Positions 62,901 to 64,000 of a stretch of DNA of 64,000 nucleotides are shown here, one piece after another. Within the stretch, counting starts at the first letter, position 1. Every line of letters begins with the position of its first letter. The notes beneath the pieces were generated by a model, which was not told the origin of the DNA, searched no databases, and saw only the letters and a list, made by a program, of their open reading frames with translations. A program made the position numbers and the translations under genes. Source of the stretch: Pseudorasbora parva (Eukaryota > Chordata > Actinopteri > Cypriniformes > Gobionidae); assembly GCF_024679245.1 (NCBI RefSeq), contig NC_090172.1:3623946-3687945 (forward strand), read 5' to 3'.

Positions 62901-63168
62901 ACGGCAGTGTGACGCCGCATAATGGGGTTCCACATGCAGTTGGTAATTGCATCCCCAAACATAGTCCACAAAGGCCAATTATCCCCAGAATACAGATCAA
63001 GAGTGCATTTTCCCGTGCCTTCATCTTTCCACTTTTACAGGTCCTTAACCAGACACCGGACAGTGAACATTTAAACAAAACAAACAAGTCATAAACATAG
63101 GATAGTGAAGCGCAGTGCGCCGCTGAGCAGCGCACCGGAAGCGTGATTGAATCCTTGAATCCTTGAAT
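59957..63168 (-). mobile_element. CR1/L2/Rex1-group LINE, full coding length
   Basis: Bounded by the 5-bp duplication CAAAA (59952-59956 and 63169-63173). On the minus strand the 3' end reads TGACAATAAAGTATATATC followed by ATATC-type tail repeats, a tail form common in fish L2/Rex1-like LINEs. The 5' end starts with three GATTCAAG-type repeats and a short GC-rich leader. One intact ORF. Confidence 0.88.
60097..63024 (-). CDS. LINE endonuclease/reverse transcriptase, intact 975-aa ORF
   Basis: ATG at 63024 (MKARENALL); the ORF is also open farther upstream, but that part crosses the insertion boundary and is not element-derived. Residues 8-30 are strongly hydrophobic (ALLICILGIIGLCGLCLGM), like a signal or membrane segment. 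A basic patch follows (RTKRKKRGKRGGIRSRLRRR). The apurinic-type endonuclease has PSIVFSNLRSLSNK, CFTESWL, GGGICVYIN, VLGDLNQ and LNSDHNVV. The reverse transcriptase has AVGPDGCSAGLL, DYRPIALTSVIGKC, FMDFSSAFNTIQ, GVPQGCVSS and the active-site box YSDD in place of the usual YADD. It would nick the target and copy its own RNA there. No stop or frameshift is visible, so it may be a recent and possibly functional copy. Confidence 0.9.
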   Translation of the reverse strand: MKARENALLICILGIIGLCGLCLGMQLPTACGTPLCGVTLPSAHTYSRETLLELNLKTTQGMLTGQFKDLLENIPRELIRTKRKKRGKRGGIRSRLRRRFTRPPLPSIVFSNLRSLSNKVDMIRSHTRYCNEFREASLLCFTESWLQSTMPDSLFEVPGFTLVRADRDKISGKSKGGGICVYINDKWCRAYSVKYKICDSNVEILGMTLRPFYLPREFGCILLFAVYVPPSGKPSQAASLIADYIHELQLHYSDAPVIVLGDLNQCKLETFLPGFEQYVKTQTRHNNILDKCFVNVKDAYVSKSMPPILNSDHNVVHMIPVYKTKLKKSKPEKKVIRLWSNESVQQLKACFDWTNWDIFEDGSLDERTTVLNDYINFCVELVIPTKEIKVYPNNKSYVTKDIKEVINLRKLAFKNKDIRALKQTERELKTKLKETKEVHKRRLEEAFKTSNTKKVWDIMKSMTGLVSSNKLIVTDNELCFGNELNSFFTRFEDKYDNTEDIRDTIPALLDRIVIEVEEVRKMFLSINTKKAVGPDGCSAGLLKNFAHELAPVWQPVFQTSVDTLTEPVIWKTACIKPLPKISCPREHKDYRPIALTSVIGKCLERILLQHLVLMVKDKLDPWQFAYKKGCSTEDAVAALVHIISKHLDKPKTTVRTVFMDFSSAFNTIQVDILVSKLVQLSVNPYLIHWYISFLTKRVQRVKVNKTMSSAITTNVGVPQGCVSSAVLFTLYTDDCRTDMLNQYLLKYSDDTVLISVLNNCDSPDFHQQGVTKLIEWCENNALVINTSKTEEIIFCPTSDTQLMPVFIHNEEIRQVKGYKYLGVMIDEMLSWKDHIDSLCKRTKQRIYFLRRLRSFGVRKQILLLFFRSVIMSILQYCNSIWYRSLSVKSKTKLFNQIKICSKIVGQPLEKLYDSAYYKNLLRLANNMVSDPKHVLHNEFELLPSNRRYRVPRFNKVRLKHSFVYQATLELNKSLR

Positions 63169-63173
63169 CAAAA

Positions 63174-63585
63174 GCCAGGGTCTGTCATGGTATGGGGTTG
63201 TGTCAGTGCCCTTGGCAAAGGTAACTTGCACTTCTGTAAAGGCACCATTAATGCTGAAAAGTACATAGAGATTTTGGAGCATAATATGCTGCCTTCAAGA
63301 AGATATCTTTTCCAGGGACGTCCATGCATATTTCAACAAGACAATGCAAAACCACATTCTGCACACATTACAAAGTCCTGGCTGCGGAGGAAGAGGGTAC
63401 GGGTACTTGACTGGCCTGCCTGCAGTCCCGACCTGTCTCCAATAGAGAATGTGCGGCACATTTTGAAGCGCAAAATGCGACAACGAAGACCCCGTACTGT
63501 TGCCCACCTTAAGACTTGTTTGCAGGAAGAATGGGACAAAATTACACCTGAAACACTTCATCACTTGGTGTCTTCAGTCCCTTAA
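63174..63585 (+). pseudogene. Tc1-like transposase, C-terminal part
   Basis: Resumes after the LINE with PGSVMVWGCVSALGKGN. The second catalytic Asp is in FQQDNAKPH and the Glu in SPDLSPIEN, with 34 residues between them (the DD34E form of Tc1 transposases). Ends at TAA 63583-63585. Confidence 0.87.
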
Positions 63586-64000
63586 CGTCTTTTAAGTGTT
63601 GTGAAAAGGAATGGCAACATTACAAAGTGGTAAATGCTTTACTGTCCCAACTTTTTTTGAAATGTGTTGCAGGTCTGAATGACAGGAAAGGATGCATATT
63701 TACAAATGACATGAAGTTGACCAGACAAAACATGAAATATTTTGTGTTCATATTGTCTGCAATGAAATACAAGTCAAAGTAATTTTAGAAATCACTTCTT
63801 TTTTATTTTATTTGCACATTCCATACTGTCCCAACTTTTTCTGATTTGGGGTTGTATATGTGCACACAAACTCACCTACAGAAAGTCTCAAACAGATCGG
63901 CAGGCGCGCGCACACACCTGACAGACTGCTGTCTCAATCGAGATTTTGGGCTGCTCAGTCTCGACCACGACAGGGGCTAAATCTGAAATCGACCCCCTAT

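Larger units (their letters stand above)
59096..63854 (+). mobile_element. Tc1/mariner-type transposon split by a LINE
   Basis: About 170-bp inverted repeats pair 59105-59275 with 63640-63810 (ACTTCATGTCATTTGTAAAT and its complement). The right end finishes CTGATTTGGGGTTG before TA (63855). The left end has lost its outer ~40 bp at the junction with arm B. The transposase gene is interrupted by a 3.2-kb LINE with a 5-bp target duplication. Confidence 0.88.

Noticed and set aside
63025..63282. Upstream extension of the LINE ORF to 1061 codons
   Set aside because: It passes through the 5' leader and across the target duplication into the Tc1 transposase gene.

Overview
The window is vertebrate nuclear DNA, most likely from a teleost of the carp/zebrafish group. 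It has spliced exons with GT-AG introns, and dense Tc1-, hAT- and Ty3/gypsy-type repeats plus palindromic MITEs typical of cyprinid genomes. Its one host gene encodes a protein whose order of parts matches cadherin-related family member 5 (CDHR5, mucin-like protocadherin). All calls were made by reading the sequence; no database search was run.

Layout. 1-171: edge of a possible Harbinger-nuclease-like ORF. 165-2182: 26-bp minisatellite. 2429-12953: Ty3/gypsy LTR retrotransposon on the plus strand with ~1.2-kb LTRs and a tRNA-Pro-type primer site; its gag, protease and integrase are damaged, and a 1.86-kb hAT element sits in its 3' LTR. 13-16 kb: gene-free, with MITEs and a cluster of octamer motifs. 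16439-28556: a DNA element with inverted ends and an 8-bp target duplication. It contains a minus-strand Ty3/gypsy element (17467-25270), which in turn contains a young non-autonomous LTR element (20821-23958) with one 749-aa gag-like, repeat-rich ORF. 28.5-38.5 kb: gene-free, with an LTR fragment, foldback elements, a 21-bp minisatellite (35.15-36.76 kb) and two inverted MITEs.

38580-56324: the cdhr5 gene, 14 inferred coding exons, 712 codons plus stop. It encodes a signal peptide, about four cadherin repeats, one transmembrane helix and a cytoplasmic tail, with no mucin-repeat domain. Its introns hold foldback elements, MITEs, a 27/54-bp minisatellite, a GC-AG intron and a hAT insertion just before the tail exon. 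A polyadenylation signal follows at 56405.

56578-64000: a MITE with a 42-bp internal minisatellite, then a Tc1-like transposon whose transposase gene is split by a 3.2-kb LINE with an intact 975-aa endonuclease/reverse transcriptase ORF.

The mobile elements show a clear order of insertion from intact target duplications. Apart from cdhr5, no host gene, rRNA, functional tRNA or CRISPR array was recognised.
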